Shown here piece after piece: positions 1 through 9,636 of a stretch of 53,461 nt of DNA. A model generated the notes under the pieces. The model searched no databases. It worked only from the letters and a program-made list of their open reading frames with translations, and was not told the origin of the DNA. A program made the position numbers and the translations under genes. Location: positions 50,797-104,257 of the forward strand of contig JAEPMD010000013.1 of the NCBI GenBank assembly GCA_017644105.1. Reading direction: 5' to 3'. This DNA comes from Rhizobiaceae bacterium. Lineage in GTDB: Bacteria > Pseudomonadota > Alphaproteobacteria > Rhizobiales > Rhizobiaceae. Positions within the stretch are counted from its first letter, which is position 1; each line of letters opens with the position of its first letter.

Positions 1-160
1 CGAGAAAAAACATGATGAACATGCGCACGACGAACACAAACATGATGAGCATGCACATGACGAGAAAAAACATGATGAACATGCGCACGACGAACACAAA
101 CATGATGAGCATGCACATGACGAGAAAAAACATGATGAGCATGCGCATGATGAGCACAAG
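1..160 (+). repeat. 60-bp tandem repeat encoding the His-rich loop of ZnuA
   Basis: Bases 1-60 and 61-120 are identical, and 121-160 is a third, partly diverged copy. Each 60-bp unit encodes 20 residues rich in His, Asp and Glu. The perfect identity of the two units, including third codon positions, shows a recent duplication or ongoing homogenisation. The array may extend beyond the left edge. Confidence 0.95.
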
Positions 161-706
161 GAAACAGCTGGTGGACATGACCATGGTGAATTTGATGCTC
201 ATGTTTGGCTCGACCCAGTAAACGCGAAAGCACTTGTCCACGAAATTGAAGAAACTCTCGCTGAGGCAGACCCTGATAATGCAGCGAAATATGAAGCCAA
301 TGCCGAAGCTTTGATGGTTAAACTTGATGGTTTGGTGGCAGACGTTTCAGCTCAATTAGAACCTGTCAAAGAAAAAGGCTATGTCGTCTTTCACGATGCT
401 TACCAATATTTTGAAACACGCTTTGGTCTAACTGCTGTCGGTTCTGTCACGGTTTCACCAGAAGTGCTGCCAGGTGCAGAGCGTATTAGCGAACTTCAAG
501 CCAAAATCAAAGAACTCAACGCTGTATGTGTATTCTCAGAGCCACAGTTTGAATCAAAACTGGTGACAACACTAACTGATGGTACATCGGCAAAATCTGG
601 CGTGATTGATCCACTCGGCGCAACAATCGATGATGGTCCAGAACTATACTTTACGTTGATCAAGAATATGGCGACATCATTTAGCACTTGTTTATCAGGC
701 AGCTAA
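2..706 (+). CDS. znuA: Zinc ABC transporter substrate-binding protein ZnuA (5' end outside window)
   Basis: Periplasmic zinc-binding protein that delivers Zn2+ to the ZnuBC importer. The fragment (234 residues) opens with a region made almost only of His, Asp, Glu and Lys, encoded by a tandem 60-bp repeat, then HVWLDP near residue 67, FHDAYQYF near 131, GTSAKSGVIDPLGA near 200 and a normal C-terminus. HVWLDP and FHDAY carry family metal ligands, and the Asp of GVIDPLG supplies another; the first ligand His lies upstream of the window. The His-rich insert is the loop characteristic of ZnuA, thought to buffer or sense zinc, and is unusually regular here. The reading frame runs off the left edge, so length, signal peptide and any Zur operator cannot be seen. 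A strong terminator follows directly. A manganese or other cluster A-I binding protein is possible, but the His-rich loop favours zinc. Confidence 0.9.
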   Translation, partial: EKKHDEHAHDEHKHDEHAHDEKKHDEHAHDEHKHDEHAHDEKKHDEHAHDEHKETAGGHDHGEFDAHVWLDPVNAKALVHEIEETLAEADPDNAAKYEANAEALMVKLDGLVADVSAQLEPVKEKGYVVFHDAYQYFETRFGLTAVGSVTVSPEVLPGAERISELQAKIKELNAVCVFSEPQFESKLVTTLTDGTSAKSGVIDPLGATIDDGPELYFTLIKNMATSFSTCLSGS

Positions 707-730
707 GCCATTCACCAGATTAATACAATT

Positions 731-754
731 GGGCGGTTTCATCCGCCCTTTTTT
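731..754 (+). terminator. Rho-independent terminator of znuA
   Basis: GGGCGG, loop TTTCAT, CCGCCC, then six T. It lies 25 bases after the znuA stop codon. Confidence 0.9.
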
Positions 755-795
755 GTGCACATTTCACAGCAAGATTTCGAAATGACCTCCGGCAG

Positions 796-1938
796 TTAAT
801 TTCCAAGCGTGAGAACAGTGCCAACGCCGGATGTGACTTGCGCAACACCGCGAAATACCGAACCAAATCCGTTCTCCACACTACCAGTGGCTGTTGTCGA
901 TAATGAATTGCCTTCGGCTATGCCGCGGCCAATTAACTTTACGATATCTGGCGATTGCGCGAATTTAGTATGGTTGACATTATCGCGATCATCAATCCGT
1001 GTTAGATCGATTACCTCAAGACCACGTGCTGCAATAATATCTGGATCCGTGGCGCCAACGCGATCAATGCCACCCGCTATCCTGCGCGACAATTTGAGCG
1101 CCCGATCATCTTTAGAAACAAGAACAACGATACGATCCTGCACCGGTGAAATATCTTTGAGATATTCATCAAACAAATCGATATCGACATCAGGTGCTGC
1201 CAAAATGATCCGGTTCAGTTTTGCATTTCTGGGTCGGATGCCTTGTTTTACCATGAGTGACATCGATTCAAGCGTCACCAAATTTCCCATGGAATGGGCA
1301 ACAATACTAAAACTCTCAGCATTTGTTTCGGTCAACATTTTTGCAAGTTCAACCAAATAGAATCTCGCTTGAAGGGCACTGTTGACATCATACACATAGT
1401 CAATTGCCCGTCCGCGCGACGCCCAAGTGAATAATAATGGTACACCCTTGAAATCCGTGTCATGAACAAACTGTGCCATCCGCAATACAGCGCTTGTGAA
1501 ATTGGTATTATACCCGTGCACAAAGACTAAAATTTCGCGATTACCTGGCGCTTTCTTTGCAAGTTCATCATTTAATTTTGCGGCGAAGTCTACACCATGA
1601 TCAAAGACCAGCGGTTTGGCGATGGTGAAATGCTTCGCAACGTCTTCCCGCTCATTAAATCTGGGTTGCTCGAGTTTCCCCACTGCATGTACAGGTGGGA
1701 TGGTAACATCAACATTGGCAAGGTTTAGCGCTTTTGCGCGTTCTCCTGAAAAGAATTCAGCCGCATTTTCTGATCGTAATCTGGATGTGGCGACGAATAA
1801 GTTCTGTATTTGGGCACCTTCAGAAGTGACCTGCGAAGGTTCCAGCGTGGCCAAGCCTATAAGATTGGACGGACCAGCGGCGCAGGAAACAAGCAATAAC
1901 AATATGGAAATAGACACAAAATTACGTAACAAAGACAT
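796..1938 (-). CDS. Lipoprotein alpha/beta hydrolase, DUF900 family
   Basis: Predicted esterase/lipase-like enzyme anchored at the membrane surface; the substrate is unknown. From the chosen ATG the protein has 380 residues. It starts with a lipoprotein signal (MSLLRNFVSISILLLLVSC) with the lipobox Cys at residue 19. The hydrolase core shows the strand ILVFVHGYNTNF near 136-147 and the nucleophile elbow AHSMGN with Ser at about 216. A conserved Asp (ILAAPDVD) and a late His (NVNHTKF) can complete the triad. This set is typical of DUF900. A GTG six codons upstream (1956) is possible but has no clear ribosome site, and the ATG gives the better signal peptide. It is convergent with znuA. The downstream neighbours on the same strand are separated, so it is probably monocistronic. 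Confidence 0.85.
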   Translation of the reverse strand: MSLLRNFVSISILLLLVSCAAGPSNLIGLATLEPSQVTSEGAQIQNLFVATSRLRSENAAEFFSGERAKALNLANVDVTIPPVHAVGKLEQPRFNEREDVAKHFTIAKPLVFDHGVDFAAKLNDELAKKAPGNREILVFVHGYNTNFTSAVLRMAQFVHDTDFKGVPLLFTWASRGRAIDYVYDVNSALQARFYLVELAKMLTETNAESFSIVAHSMGNLVTLESMSLMVKQGIRPRNAKLNRIILAAPDVDIDLFDEYLKDISPVQDRIVVLVSKDDRALKLSRRIAGGIDRVGATDPDIIAARGLEVIDLTRIDDRDNVNHTKFAQSPDIVKLIGRGIAEGNSLSTTATGSVENGFGSVFRGVAQVTSGVGTVLTLGN

Positions 1939-2083
1939 CTCTCGATCACCCGGCACCGATCAAAAACAACCTGAACAAACCAATGGTTGAATTCTAGTGA
2001 TCAAACTCAAAAATTCAAACGAAATCGTGTGACAATACCATCCAGGACAGGTTTAAGCGCTAGATTTTGCAGACTTGATAGAA

Positions 2084-2658
2084 TTAAGCCGCGTCATCGA
2101 CCAACTGGGATATCTCAAGTGTCGCAAGCGTCACGGATGAAAAAAGCATGATTTCATCCTGGGAAAACTCTTCCCCAATTGCAGCACCCAATCGTAACTT
2201 GTGACCAATTTTGTCATATGGCGAAATAGACCTCTGCGTTTTGCCTGTGGCTTTCCACGTGGCAAACGTGCGATCACGCCAACCTCTTGATCGCCTTTAA
2301 CAATAGAAAAGGCACCTTCAGCCACCTCCAGCGCACTTCGCATGACACTTTGTGGCAGTTTTTTTTGTTCGGTGATGGCAAATGACGAACCGTCTGCCTT
2401 ATTGGCGCGCCAGGATTTTTGCTCCCCATTTCGGCAACTTATATCACCGCAATGCAATCCATCTGGGCCGGACAAACTCCATACATTGCTTGCGCCACCG
2501 GTTGACTGCAGAAAGGCAATATTTAATTCATCTTTGTGGAATCTAGTGATACCTCCAAGATGTTTCTTTTCAATGTCACAACTAAACACGGTTATTCGCG
2601 TCTCATCATCAATCACATTATATCGGCGTCGCACGCCCTCGGGCAGCTCCTGTGACAT
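2084..2658 (-). pseudogene. Unknown protein, possibly scramblase/LURP-like, with a frameshift near its 3' end
   Basis: I do not recognise the family firmly. The start is the ATG at 2658, preceded by AGGAAG at good spacing; the frame remains open upstream only from a poor TTG. Read straight through, the frame ends at 2131 with a basic, Phe-rich tail. Changing frame near 2236-2245 instead gives a regular C-terminus (for example SPYDKIGHKLRLGAAIGEEF), ending in QLVDDAA and a TAA at 2084-2086. The composite protein of about 191 residues is rich in beta-strand patterns and has WSLSGPDGLHCGDISC and FSIVKGDQEVGVIARL, loosely like LURP-one/scramblase folds. No signal peptide or membrane segment is seen. 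A one-base sequence error is as likely as true decay. Confidence 0.55.
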
Positions 2659-2805
2659 TGAAACTTCCTTGAAACGAATTCTGCGTAATCCATGCATTGA
2701 AAAGTTCACCGCTGACTGATCGTAGCGCTCCATTTGCGACTCAGAACATATCAACTGATTATGGCGGAAATACAATCTCGCTCGCTGCAGTTTGAAAGCC
2801 TATAG

Positions 2806-3705
2806 CTAAGCCTCAACTGCCCCGTTATCTAAAAATGTTTTGATCTGTTTCATAACGAGATGACTTTCAGGTAAATCTGTGTCCATTTGAAACACATGCC
2901 ACATTTTCTCAAAGACCTTTAACTGCGCCATGCCTCCGGATTGGTTAACTCGTTTTGCCAGACGCACGCTATCATCGAGCCAAACTTCATCGCCGCCGGC
3001 GGCCAAATACATATCAGGCAAATTGTCTAAATTCGAAAACAAGGGTGATATATGCGGATGATCGAGATCAATTTTTCCGTCAAAAAACTGCTGCTGCCAA
3101 TGCCTTAAAACGTCGTAGGACAGCACCGGATCTGCTTCGTTGTTTTTTTCCATGGTTGCACCTTGAAGCGACACGTCAAATGCACCCGATAATGCGATAA
3201 AGCCGTTTGGCAAATCTCTTCCAAGATCGCGAAGATAAATAAGCGAGGAAAGAGCCGCGCCCGCACCTGAACTATCTCCTGCGAAATAGGTTAGTGTTGG
3301 ATCAATTTCTTTTTCATCCACTAATGCGTTGTAGACTGCGGTAATGTCAGCCATGGGTTTTGAAAAATCGTGCTCAGGTAGAAGCCCTTAGCCAACCATG
3401 AGAATTTTGCGTCCAATTGCCTTTGCTAGAAAAGAAACAAATGCGCGATGGGTCATAATCGAGCCGACAACCAAACCACCGCCATGGGCATAGATTAACA
3501 AATTGTCGTCAAGTCTGGATTTTGGTGTGAGCCATAAACAATCAACACCTGCGATCTTTAATTCGCTCGTTTCAACATCCTCTGCCAATGGTAAAGCGCT
3601 GGCATATTCATCCCATCCAGACCGCTCCTCAGCGAGGCTAACCGAGAGATCAACCACTTCTTTTTGCAGTTTGTTTTTGGCTGCATGAGCTTCTTTGCTA
3701 ATCAT
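2806..3705 (-). pseudogene. Hormone-sensitive-lipase family esterase, broken by an in-frame TAA
   Basis: Alpha/beta hydrolase of the HSL (bacterial family IV) type. The oxyanion-hole motif HGGG lies near residue 78, and the nucleophile elbow is GDSSGA. The late Asp (AAGGDEVWLDD) and His (MWHVFQMD) complete the triad. The reading frame is continuous on both sides of a TAA at 3388-3390. The codons around it read G-stop-G-L-L-P-E-H, where the family has the highly conserved G/D-Y-R-L-A-P-E-H. So the Tyr codon has become TAA and the Arg codon after it is also altered. The start is the ATG at 3705; a GTG lies six codons upstream. Without suppression the product would be a short, inactive fragment of about 105 residues. 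Re-initiation at ATG 3354 would lack HGGG. Confidence 0.85.
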
Positions 3706-3755
3706 CTGATATACACATCTCACACGATATTATCATATCGATCAGCCATGGTAAT

Positions 3756-5288
3756 CTAATCGACAATTTTCACTTCGATGGTCTTTTCTGTAAACTTTTC
3801 CAAGTGTCCGACGCGGTTGAGCAACCGTTCACCAACAAAATCCTCAAGTTCCTTAGGGACGCAGAGAAAAATATCGGCGTCGGAGCCTTTGCCTGCTTTT
3901 TCCAACTTTAGCTTTGGTATGATACCGGGCATAGAAGCAGAAAAGAGATATAACACTCTCAGCAAGGCACCCAGGAGCTTTGCGCGATAAATATATTTAT
4001 CAGTCGCCACTTCCGCCAGACCAGCGGAAATACCGTCATCACGAAGGCCTTCATATCGATAATAATTGGTCAACGCGATATAGGCACGACCTGGATGGCT
4101 AACGGCTAAAAATGCGCCATTGGAAATGATATTCAGCGCCTGCAATCCGCGATAGTCGGGATGCGCGCGCCAGCTGATATCCGCCAAGAGACACGCCGCT
4201 CTGCGGTAGCGTGCGCCCTGCCCTTTTTCCTTCACATCAAAAACCGCAAAAGCATCGCCTGTCCAATCGGCGAGTTCTTGCGCATGCGCAGGTGATCGCG
4301 CACGTAATGTTGCCAATTCACGCGCACCAGCTATCAAGGCATCTTCCTCAGCCTGCTTTGTTTCAAGCTTGGAATATAAAAACCCTTCGCGAACACCCAA
4401 AGCTGAGAAGACCACTTTAGATGGTTTCATCTTTTTAAGGAGTTCTTGCATGGTCGCCGCACCAAAGGGCAGCAGAATGCGACGGTTTTTCGAAACGGCT
4501 TTCAACGTTTCTTTTTCAAATTCATCCAGAGATGTGACACTATCTAAAAAGCTCATCATCTCTTCATATTCGATCTCATAACCTTGCATCATGTGAAGCG
4601 GATAATTGGTGGCTTTCATGTGCAATTTGGCTATCGAGCGCCAGGTACCACCCACCGCATAAAACACACGACCTTTGCCACCTTCGAGAACCTCAGCCTT
4701 TGAGATATGTTTCTTGGCGATCTTTTGCGCTTCATCAATATCGCCATCGGCTTGTTCTTGCAGGCGCAAACCACCTAATGGCATGGTGATACCACCGGAA
4801 AGTTTATCACCTTTGACATCGACGATCTCGAGTGAACCACCACCCAAGTCACCAACAATGCCATCAGGTGCATAGACACCTGAGACAATGCCAAGGGCGG
4901 CATATTTGGCTTCTTCTTCGCCGGTGAGCACGTTGAGCTCGCATCCTAATGCAGCTTCGGCTCGCTCGATGAATTCAGGACCATTTTTGGCATCCCGCGC
5001 AGCAGCTGTCGCTAAAACATAAACATCTTTGGCGCCGGCCTGTGTTGCAAGCTTACGGTATCGATGCAGCACTGTGATGGCGCGCTCAACGCCTTCAGGG
5101 TCCATCTGACCTGAAGTGGCCAAACCGCGACCGAGACCGCAGAGCGCTTTTTCGTTGAACAGAATTGTGGGAGACCGCATGAGGCCTTCATAGACCACCA
5201 AACGAACGGAGTTTGAGCCAATATCAATAACGGCCACAGGTCTAATGCCCTGCAACCGTCCCTGCGCATCACTTTCTACAACTGACAT
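3756..5288 (-). CDS. ppx: Exopolyphosphatase, Ppx/GppA family
   Basis: Removes terminal phosphates from inorganic polyphosphate, or hydrolyses pppGpp to ppGpp. The product has 510 residues. The actin-like ATPase fold is shown by the phosphate-1 motif VAVIDIGSNSVRLVVYE (about residues 18-34), VLATAAARDAKNG near 106-118, and the phosphate-2 motif GDLGGGSLEIVDV near 147. A long all-alpha C-terminal part with HD-like helices follows, as in alphaproteobacterial Ppx. The ATG lies 10 bases after the ppk stop on the same strand, so ppk and ppx are almost certainly one transcript that couples polymer synthesis and breakdown. The family does not separate Ppx from GppA by sequence alone. The ppk neighbour favours exopolyphosphatase. 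Confidence 0.93.
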   Translation of the reverse strand: MSVVESDAQGRLQGIRPVAVIDIGSNSVRLVVYEGLMRSPTILFNEKALCGLGRGLATSGQMDPEGVERAITVLHRYRKLATQAGAKDVYVLATAAARDAKNGPEFIERAEAALGCELNVLTGEEEAKYAALGIVSGVYAPDGIVGDLGGGSLEIVDVKGDKLSGGITMPLGGLRLQEQADGDIDEAQKIAKKHISKAEVLEGGKGRVFYAVGGTWRSIAKLHMKATNYPLHMMQGYEIEYEEMMSFLDSVTSLDEFEKETLKAVSKNRRILLPFGAATMQELLKKMKPSKVVFSALGVREGFLYSKLETKQAEEDALIAGARELATLRARSPAHAQELADWTGDAFAVFDVKEKGQGARYRRAACLLADISWRAHPDYRGLQALNIISNGAFLAVSHPGRAYIALTNYYRYEGLRDDGISAGLAEVATDKYIYRAKLLGALLRVLYLFSASMPGIIPKLKLEKAGKGSDADIFLCVPKELEDFVGERLLNRVGHLEKFTEKTIEVKIVD

Positions 5289-5298
5289 TAAATTGTCA

Positions 5299-7497
5299 TC
5301 AAGACTTGTGATTGCGTTCGGCTAATAGCCCGGCAATACGCTTTGGTGCGCTCGACCCTAGCGCTTCCCCACGACCCGAAAGGCTCGGATTGGTCATAAA
5401 ATACTCCTGCGCGTTAAATGGCTCCTCACCTTTGCGAACTTTCATTCGCTTAGATGTCCCATCGGAGAGAATTTCATAACTCTGCTGGTTGTCAATCAAA
5501 TTTGCCAACATGATCTGTGAAAGCACCTGCTCATGCACAGTTTCGTTGGTTATTGAGACAAAAGTCTCAACTCGGCGATCCAAATTACGGGGCATGAAGT
5601 CAGCTGACCCGAAATAGATAATCGAATCGCTGGATGGCATTTTCTTGCCATTGGCAAAGCAAATGATGCGGCTATGCTCTAAGAAACGACCCACAATCGA
5701 CTTCACCCGGATGCGATCAGAGAGGCCTTTAATTTGCGGACGCAAACAGCAAATACCGCGCACAACAAGGTCGATTTCAACGCCCTGCTGGCTGGCGCGA
5801 TAAAAGGCATCAATAATATCAGGATCCACCAATGAATTCATTTTCGCCCAAATGGCCGCCGGTTTACCAGCATGGGCATTTTCAATCTCTTGATCGATAT
5901 GACGCAAGATTGTCGGACGCATGGTGCGTGGGCTGACAGCAAGAGTTGTGACGCCCTCTGGTTCACCATAACCTGTGATATAGTTAAATACCTGACCGAC
6001 ATCCGCAGCGATTTTTGGATCGCACGTAAAGTAAGATAGATCTGTATAAATCTTCGCAGTCACCGAATGGTAGTTGCCCGTACCTAGATGGCAATACGAG
6101 ACAAGTTTGCCCTCTTCACGGCGGACCACTAGTGACATTTTGGCATGTGTTTTAAGTTCGACGAATCCAAAGACCACCTGCACACCAGCACGCTCCAAAT
6201 CGCGTGCCCAACGAATATTCGCTTCTTCGTCAAAGCGTGCTTTAAGCTCGACCAAAGCAGTGACAGATTTGCCAAGCTCGGCAGCGTCCATTAGCGCCCG
6301 AACAATAGGGCTGTTGTTAGACGTACGGTAAAGCGTTTGTTTAATCGCTAGAACGTCCGGATCAACCGCCGCCTGACGCAGGAACTGCACCACCACATCA
6401 AAACTCTCATAGGGGTGGTGAATGATAAGATCTTTTTCGTGAATAGCCGCAAAGCAATCGCCACCATGTTCCCGCACACGCTCGGGAAAACGTGCATTGT
6501 AATCAGGGAACAAGAGGTCATTGCGATTTAGTTTGGTAAGTTCCGAAATGGTATTAAGCGCGAGCAAACCTCCCAAAATCGCAACACGATCTTCGGGCAC
6601 ATCCAGCTCATGAATAACAAATTCGCGCAAATATTCAGGGATTTCGTCATCAAATTCTACGCGGATCACTGAACCTCTGCGACGGCGTTTCAACGCGCTC
6701 TCAAAGTAACGCACTAAGTCTTCCGCTTCTTCTTCGATCTCGATATCGCTATCACGGATGATGCGGAATGTTCCTGAACCATGAACGTCATAGCCCGGAA
6801 ACAAGCGCGTTATGAACTGACTGATCACATCTTCGATGGTGATAAAACGGGTTTTACCATCTGGGCTCGGCAGAAGGATAAAACGCTTGATTGCAGTTGG
6901 AATACGTAAAAGCGCAATCAGCTGCTCTTGATCGGACTTGCGGATTAATCGCAAGCACATCGAAAAGCCCAAATTCGGAATAAATGGAAACGGATGCGCA
7001 GGGTCAATCGCAAGCGGTGTGAGCACCGGGAAGATTGTTTCCAAAAATTCTTGCTCAAGCCAATCATGATCATCTTCGCTCAATTTGTTGGGGCGAATGA
7101 TCGAAATGCCCTCGTCTTCAAGCAATCCTCTGAGCTCGGTTAAAGACGCGTGCTGGCTATTTTGCAGCTCACAAGTTACAGAGAAAACCTTGTCCAACTG
7201 CTCTTGTGCCGTTAAACCATCAGGTGATGGCACATGAATTCCTTCGCGCACCTGCCCCTCAAGGCCGGCCACACGCACCATGAAAAATTCATCTAGGTTG
7301 GCCGCTGAGATTGATAAAAAGCGCAGTCTTTCGAGTAACCTATGGGCGGGGTTATTGGATTCTTCCAAAACGCGATGATTAAACTGTAGCCATGAGAACT
7401 CGCGATTTATAAAACGAGACGGATCGTTGAACCAATCGCCAGATGGCGTATCGATTTCTGTCTTATCAATATCTTTGAAATTGTGTTTTTTATTCAT
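5299..7497 (-). CDS. ppk: Polyphosphate kinase 1
   Basis: Makes long-chain polyphosphate reversibly from ATP through a phosphohistidine intermediate. The 732-residue length is normal. The N-terminal domain contains [19 protein letters not shown] near residue 29. The phospholipase-D-like catalytic half has [15 protein letters not shown], then [12 protein letters not shown] with the likely autophosphorylated His at about 451, and LEHSRIICF with the second conserved His at about 608. It is the first gene of a ppk-ppx pair. Upstream, 7498-7647 holds no gene. That stretch contains a perfect palindrome CGTCATGACG (7561-7570) and a short inverted repeat CTTTTG/CAAAAG (7571-7589), but I see no convincing Pho box. 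Confidence 0.97.
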   Translation of the reverse strand: MNKKHNFKDIDKTEIDTPSGDWFNDPSRFINREFSWLQFNHRVLEESNNPAHRLLERLRFLSISAANLDEFFMVRVAGLEGQVREGIHVPSPDGLTAQEQLDKVFSVTCELQNSQHASLTELRGLLEDEGISIIRPNKLSEDDHDWLEQEFLETIFPVLTPLAIDPAHPFPFIPNLGFSMCLRLIRKSDQEQLIALLRIPTAIKRFILLPSPDGKTRFITIEDVISQFITRLFPGYDVHGSGTFRIIRDSDIEIEEEAEDLVRYFESALKRRRRGSVIRVEFDDEIPEYLREFVIHELDVPEDRVAILGGLLALNTISELTKLNRNDLLFPDYNARFPERVREHGGDCFAAIHEKDLIIHHPYESFDVVVQFLRQAAVDPDVLAIKQTLYRTSNNSPIVRALMDAAELGKSVTALVELKARFDEEANIRWARDLERAGVQVVFGFVELKTHAKMSLVVRREEGKLVSYCHLGTGNYHSVTAKIYTDLSYFTCDPKIAADVGQVFNYITGYGEPEGVTTLAVSPRTMRPTILRHIDQEIENAHAGKPAAIWAKMNSLVDPDIIDAFYRASQQGVEIDLVVRGICCLRPQIKGLSDRIRVKSIVGRFLEHSRIICFANGKKMPSSDSIIYFGSADFMPRNLDRRVETFVSITNETVHEQVLSQIMLANLIDNQQSYEILSDGTSKRMKVRKGEEPFNAQEYFMTNPSLSGRGEALGSSAPKRIAGLLAERNHKS

Positions 7498-7647
7498 GAG
7501 CTCATCATAAACCTATCCGACCAATCATGCCAGCGCGTGACTAGTTATTGGTTAACCTCACGTCATGACGCTTTTGTGACACCCAAAAGTCCCGATTTGC
7601 ATTGAAAAAAGCAAATCTTATTACCTCTCAGCATGTGTGACTGGCTT

Positions 7648-8352
7648 TTAATGGCTATTTTCGAATTTTGCCAGCACTTCCGCCGCAATCGAGCGGTTTA
7701 CAGACGTTTTTTTCGACAAGGCTAATTCATCCATAGCCGCAACGATCTTAGTGGCAACCGCCAAAGAGCGCTCCATCCGCATGACGAGATAATTGACGGT
7801 TTTTTCGTCAATTTCCACCTGACGATCCGCAAATAATTTGAAAATAACTTGGCTAAGTAAATGCTCATCCGGCTCGCTAATTTCAACGATGGTTGCGGCT
7901 TTAATACGAGACGCCAAATCCGGCAAACCCACCTTCCAAGACGCAGGCCATGACCGTGCAGTCATCAAAACAAATGACCCCGCCTCTTTTGCTGAATTTA
8001 ACAAGTGAAAGAGCTGCGTTTCATCTGCTTGAGACGATGCCAAAAGTTGATCGATATTCTCGATCAAGATAGGTGTCGATTTCACCCTCTCAACCAGATC
8101 GTCAGTGCCACCACTCAGTAATACCTCTATGGCATCCGATTTTTGCTGCCATATGTGCGCGATATGCGATTTTCCAGAACCTGTCGGACCAGCGAGAACA
8201 ACCAGATGCGAAGGCCAGTTGGGCCATTCATCAATCATAGTAATCGCGCCCTGGACAGACTGCGACACGATGAGATCATCACGTCCCTTAGAAGGCGTGA
8301 CTTCAAAACTCAACGGAATCTGGCTCGGCTTATTATTTTGTTCTGCGCCCAC
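7648..8352 (-). CDS. hdaA: DnaA-related regulatory protein HdaA
   Basis: A short AAA+ protein that, with the beta clamp, stimulates hydrolysis of DnaA-ATP and limits re-initiation of replication. It has 234 residues. The N-terminus contains IPLSFEVTPS, close to the QLPLxF clamp-binding pattern of this family. The nucleotide site GPTGSGKSHIAHIWQ lies near 55-69, with PILIENIDQLL as the Walker B region and PDLASRIKAATIVEI as the sensor/arginine-finger stretch. It lacks the DnaA DNA-binding domain, as expected. The start is GTG, six bases after the perM stop, with AAAGG overlapping the end of perM, which suggests translational coupling. The perM-hdaA-ppk order is common in Hyphomicrobiales. Confidence 0.9.
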   Translation of the reverse strand: MGAEQNNKPSQIPLSFEVTPSKGRDDLIVSQSVQGAITMIDEWPNWPSHLVVLAGPTGSGKSHIAHIWQQKSDAIEVLLSGGTDDLVERVKSTPILIENIDQLLASSQADETQLFHLLNSAKEAGSFVLMTARSWPASWKVGLPDLASRIKAATIVEISEPDEHLLSQVIFKLFADRQVEIDEKTVNYLVMRMERSLAVATKIVAAMDELALSKKTSVNRSIAAEVLAKFENSH

Positions 8353-8358
8353 GAATGT

Positions 8359-9480
8359 CTAGCCTTTATTAGTCTTCTCGGCGGTGCTCTTGGCCGCCTC
8401 CTCGGCATGGCCGTTATACAGATCACTATCTAAGTAACGCTCAATCGCGAACCGGACGAGAACAGCAACGGCCGCTGCAGCCGGCACAGCGATCAACATG
8501 CCTACGAAGCCAAATAATGCTGCAAAGGCAAGCAGCGAGAACATCAACCAGACAGGATGCAAGCCAATGCGCGAACCAACAAGTTTTGGCTGCAAGATAT
8601 TGCCTTCCAAGAATTGCCCCGCCGCGAAAATCACGACCACCAGTGCAATCATACCATATTCAGGCCAGAACTGGACGATCGCAACTCCGACGGACAGAAC
8701 TAAACCCACAAGAGACCCCACATAAGGGATAAAGCTGATTAGTCCTGCAAATATTCCGATGAGCAAACCAAAATTGAGCCCAACTAGAGACAGCCCGATG
8801 GCATAAAACACACCCAAAATGAGGCACAGGCTTCCTTGGCCTCGAACAAAGCCAGCAATTGCATAATCAATTTTTTTAGCTAGATCTCGAACGGTATCTA
8901 CGTGATCGCGTGGAATCCAGCTATCAACTTTTGCCACCATATCGTCCCAGTCAAGTAGGAGATAAAAAGCAACCACAGGCGTAATCACGAATAGTGAGGC
9001 GATATCAACCAATGCTTTCCCGGAATTCCAAATCTGCTGGAAAAGTTTACTTAGAAAGCCAGCACCTTCGGCCAAAGCACCTGAGAAGCCTTCTTTAGTG
9101 GCCGCGATTTGAGCATTCATCCAATCCGGTAGGATCGTGCTTTCAGCTGTTAATAGCTCCTGCAATTGGGTCACATAATTGGGCAAACGCTCAATAAAGT
9201 CCGATGCCTGCGAAACAAGAACTGGAACAATAACCATCAATGCCAAGATGAAGATCAAGATAAAAATAATTAGGATGACAACTGTTGCCCAAAGCCGCGA
9301 CAGACCCCAGCTTTCAAGTTTATCCGCCACTGGATCCAAGAAATATGCCAAGGCCATTGCAACAACAAATGGCAATAAAATAGAACTGAATATGATCAGA
9401 AACCCTGCAAATATAATCAGCGTGATGCCCCAGAAAATGGCCTGACGGCGAATAGTTTTTGCAGAAATATGCGTGCTCAT
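8359..9480 (-). CDS. AI-2E family transporter (PerM-like permease)
   Basis: Inner-membrane protein of the AI-2E exporter/permease superfamily, whose members include autoinducer-2 exporters and Na+/H+ antiporters; the substrate here is unknown. It has 373 residues with about eight hydrophobic helices. Two are at residues 14-55, including the conserved PFVVAMALAYFLDPVADKL. A central soluble coil follows (VSQASDFIERLPNYVTQLQEL), and later comes the family signature LIGIFAGLISFIPYVGSLVG near 246-265. The C-terminus is charged and cytoplasmic. The ATG is preceded by GGAGG at ideal spacing. It is followed immediately by hdaA. The gene is well conserved at this position next to purM in related genomes, although no functional link is established. 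Confidence 0.9.
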   Translation of the reverse strand: MSTHISAKTIRRQAIFWGITLIIFAGFLIIFSSILLPFVVAMALAYFLDPVADKLESWGLSRLWATVVILIIFILIFILALMVIVPVLVSQASDFIERLPNYVTQLQELLTAESTILPDWMNAQIAATKEGFSGALAEGAGFLSKLFQQIWNSGKALVDIASLFVITPVVAFYLLLDWDDMVAKVDSWIPRDHVDTVRDLAKKIDYAIAGFVRGQGSLCLILGVFYAIGLSLVGLNFGLLIGIFAGLISFIPYVGSLVGLVLSVGVAIVQFWPEYGMIALVVVIFAAGQFLEGNILQPKLVGSRIGLHPVWLMFSLLAFAALFGFVGMLIAVPAAAAVAVLVRFAIERYLDSDLYNGHAEEAAKSTAEKTNKG

Positions 9481-9636
9481 TGAGAGCCTCCTAATTAGGC
9501 GACCAAAATTGGAATTGACAAAGATATAATGAACTCGAGACGAAGTTGAAAGGCATTAATTCATTCAACATCCGATGAAAAGGCTGCCAACGGGACATAA
9601 AATTCTTAGACAGAGCTATGAAATCACAATGGCAAA

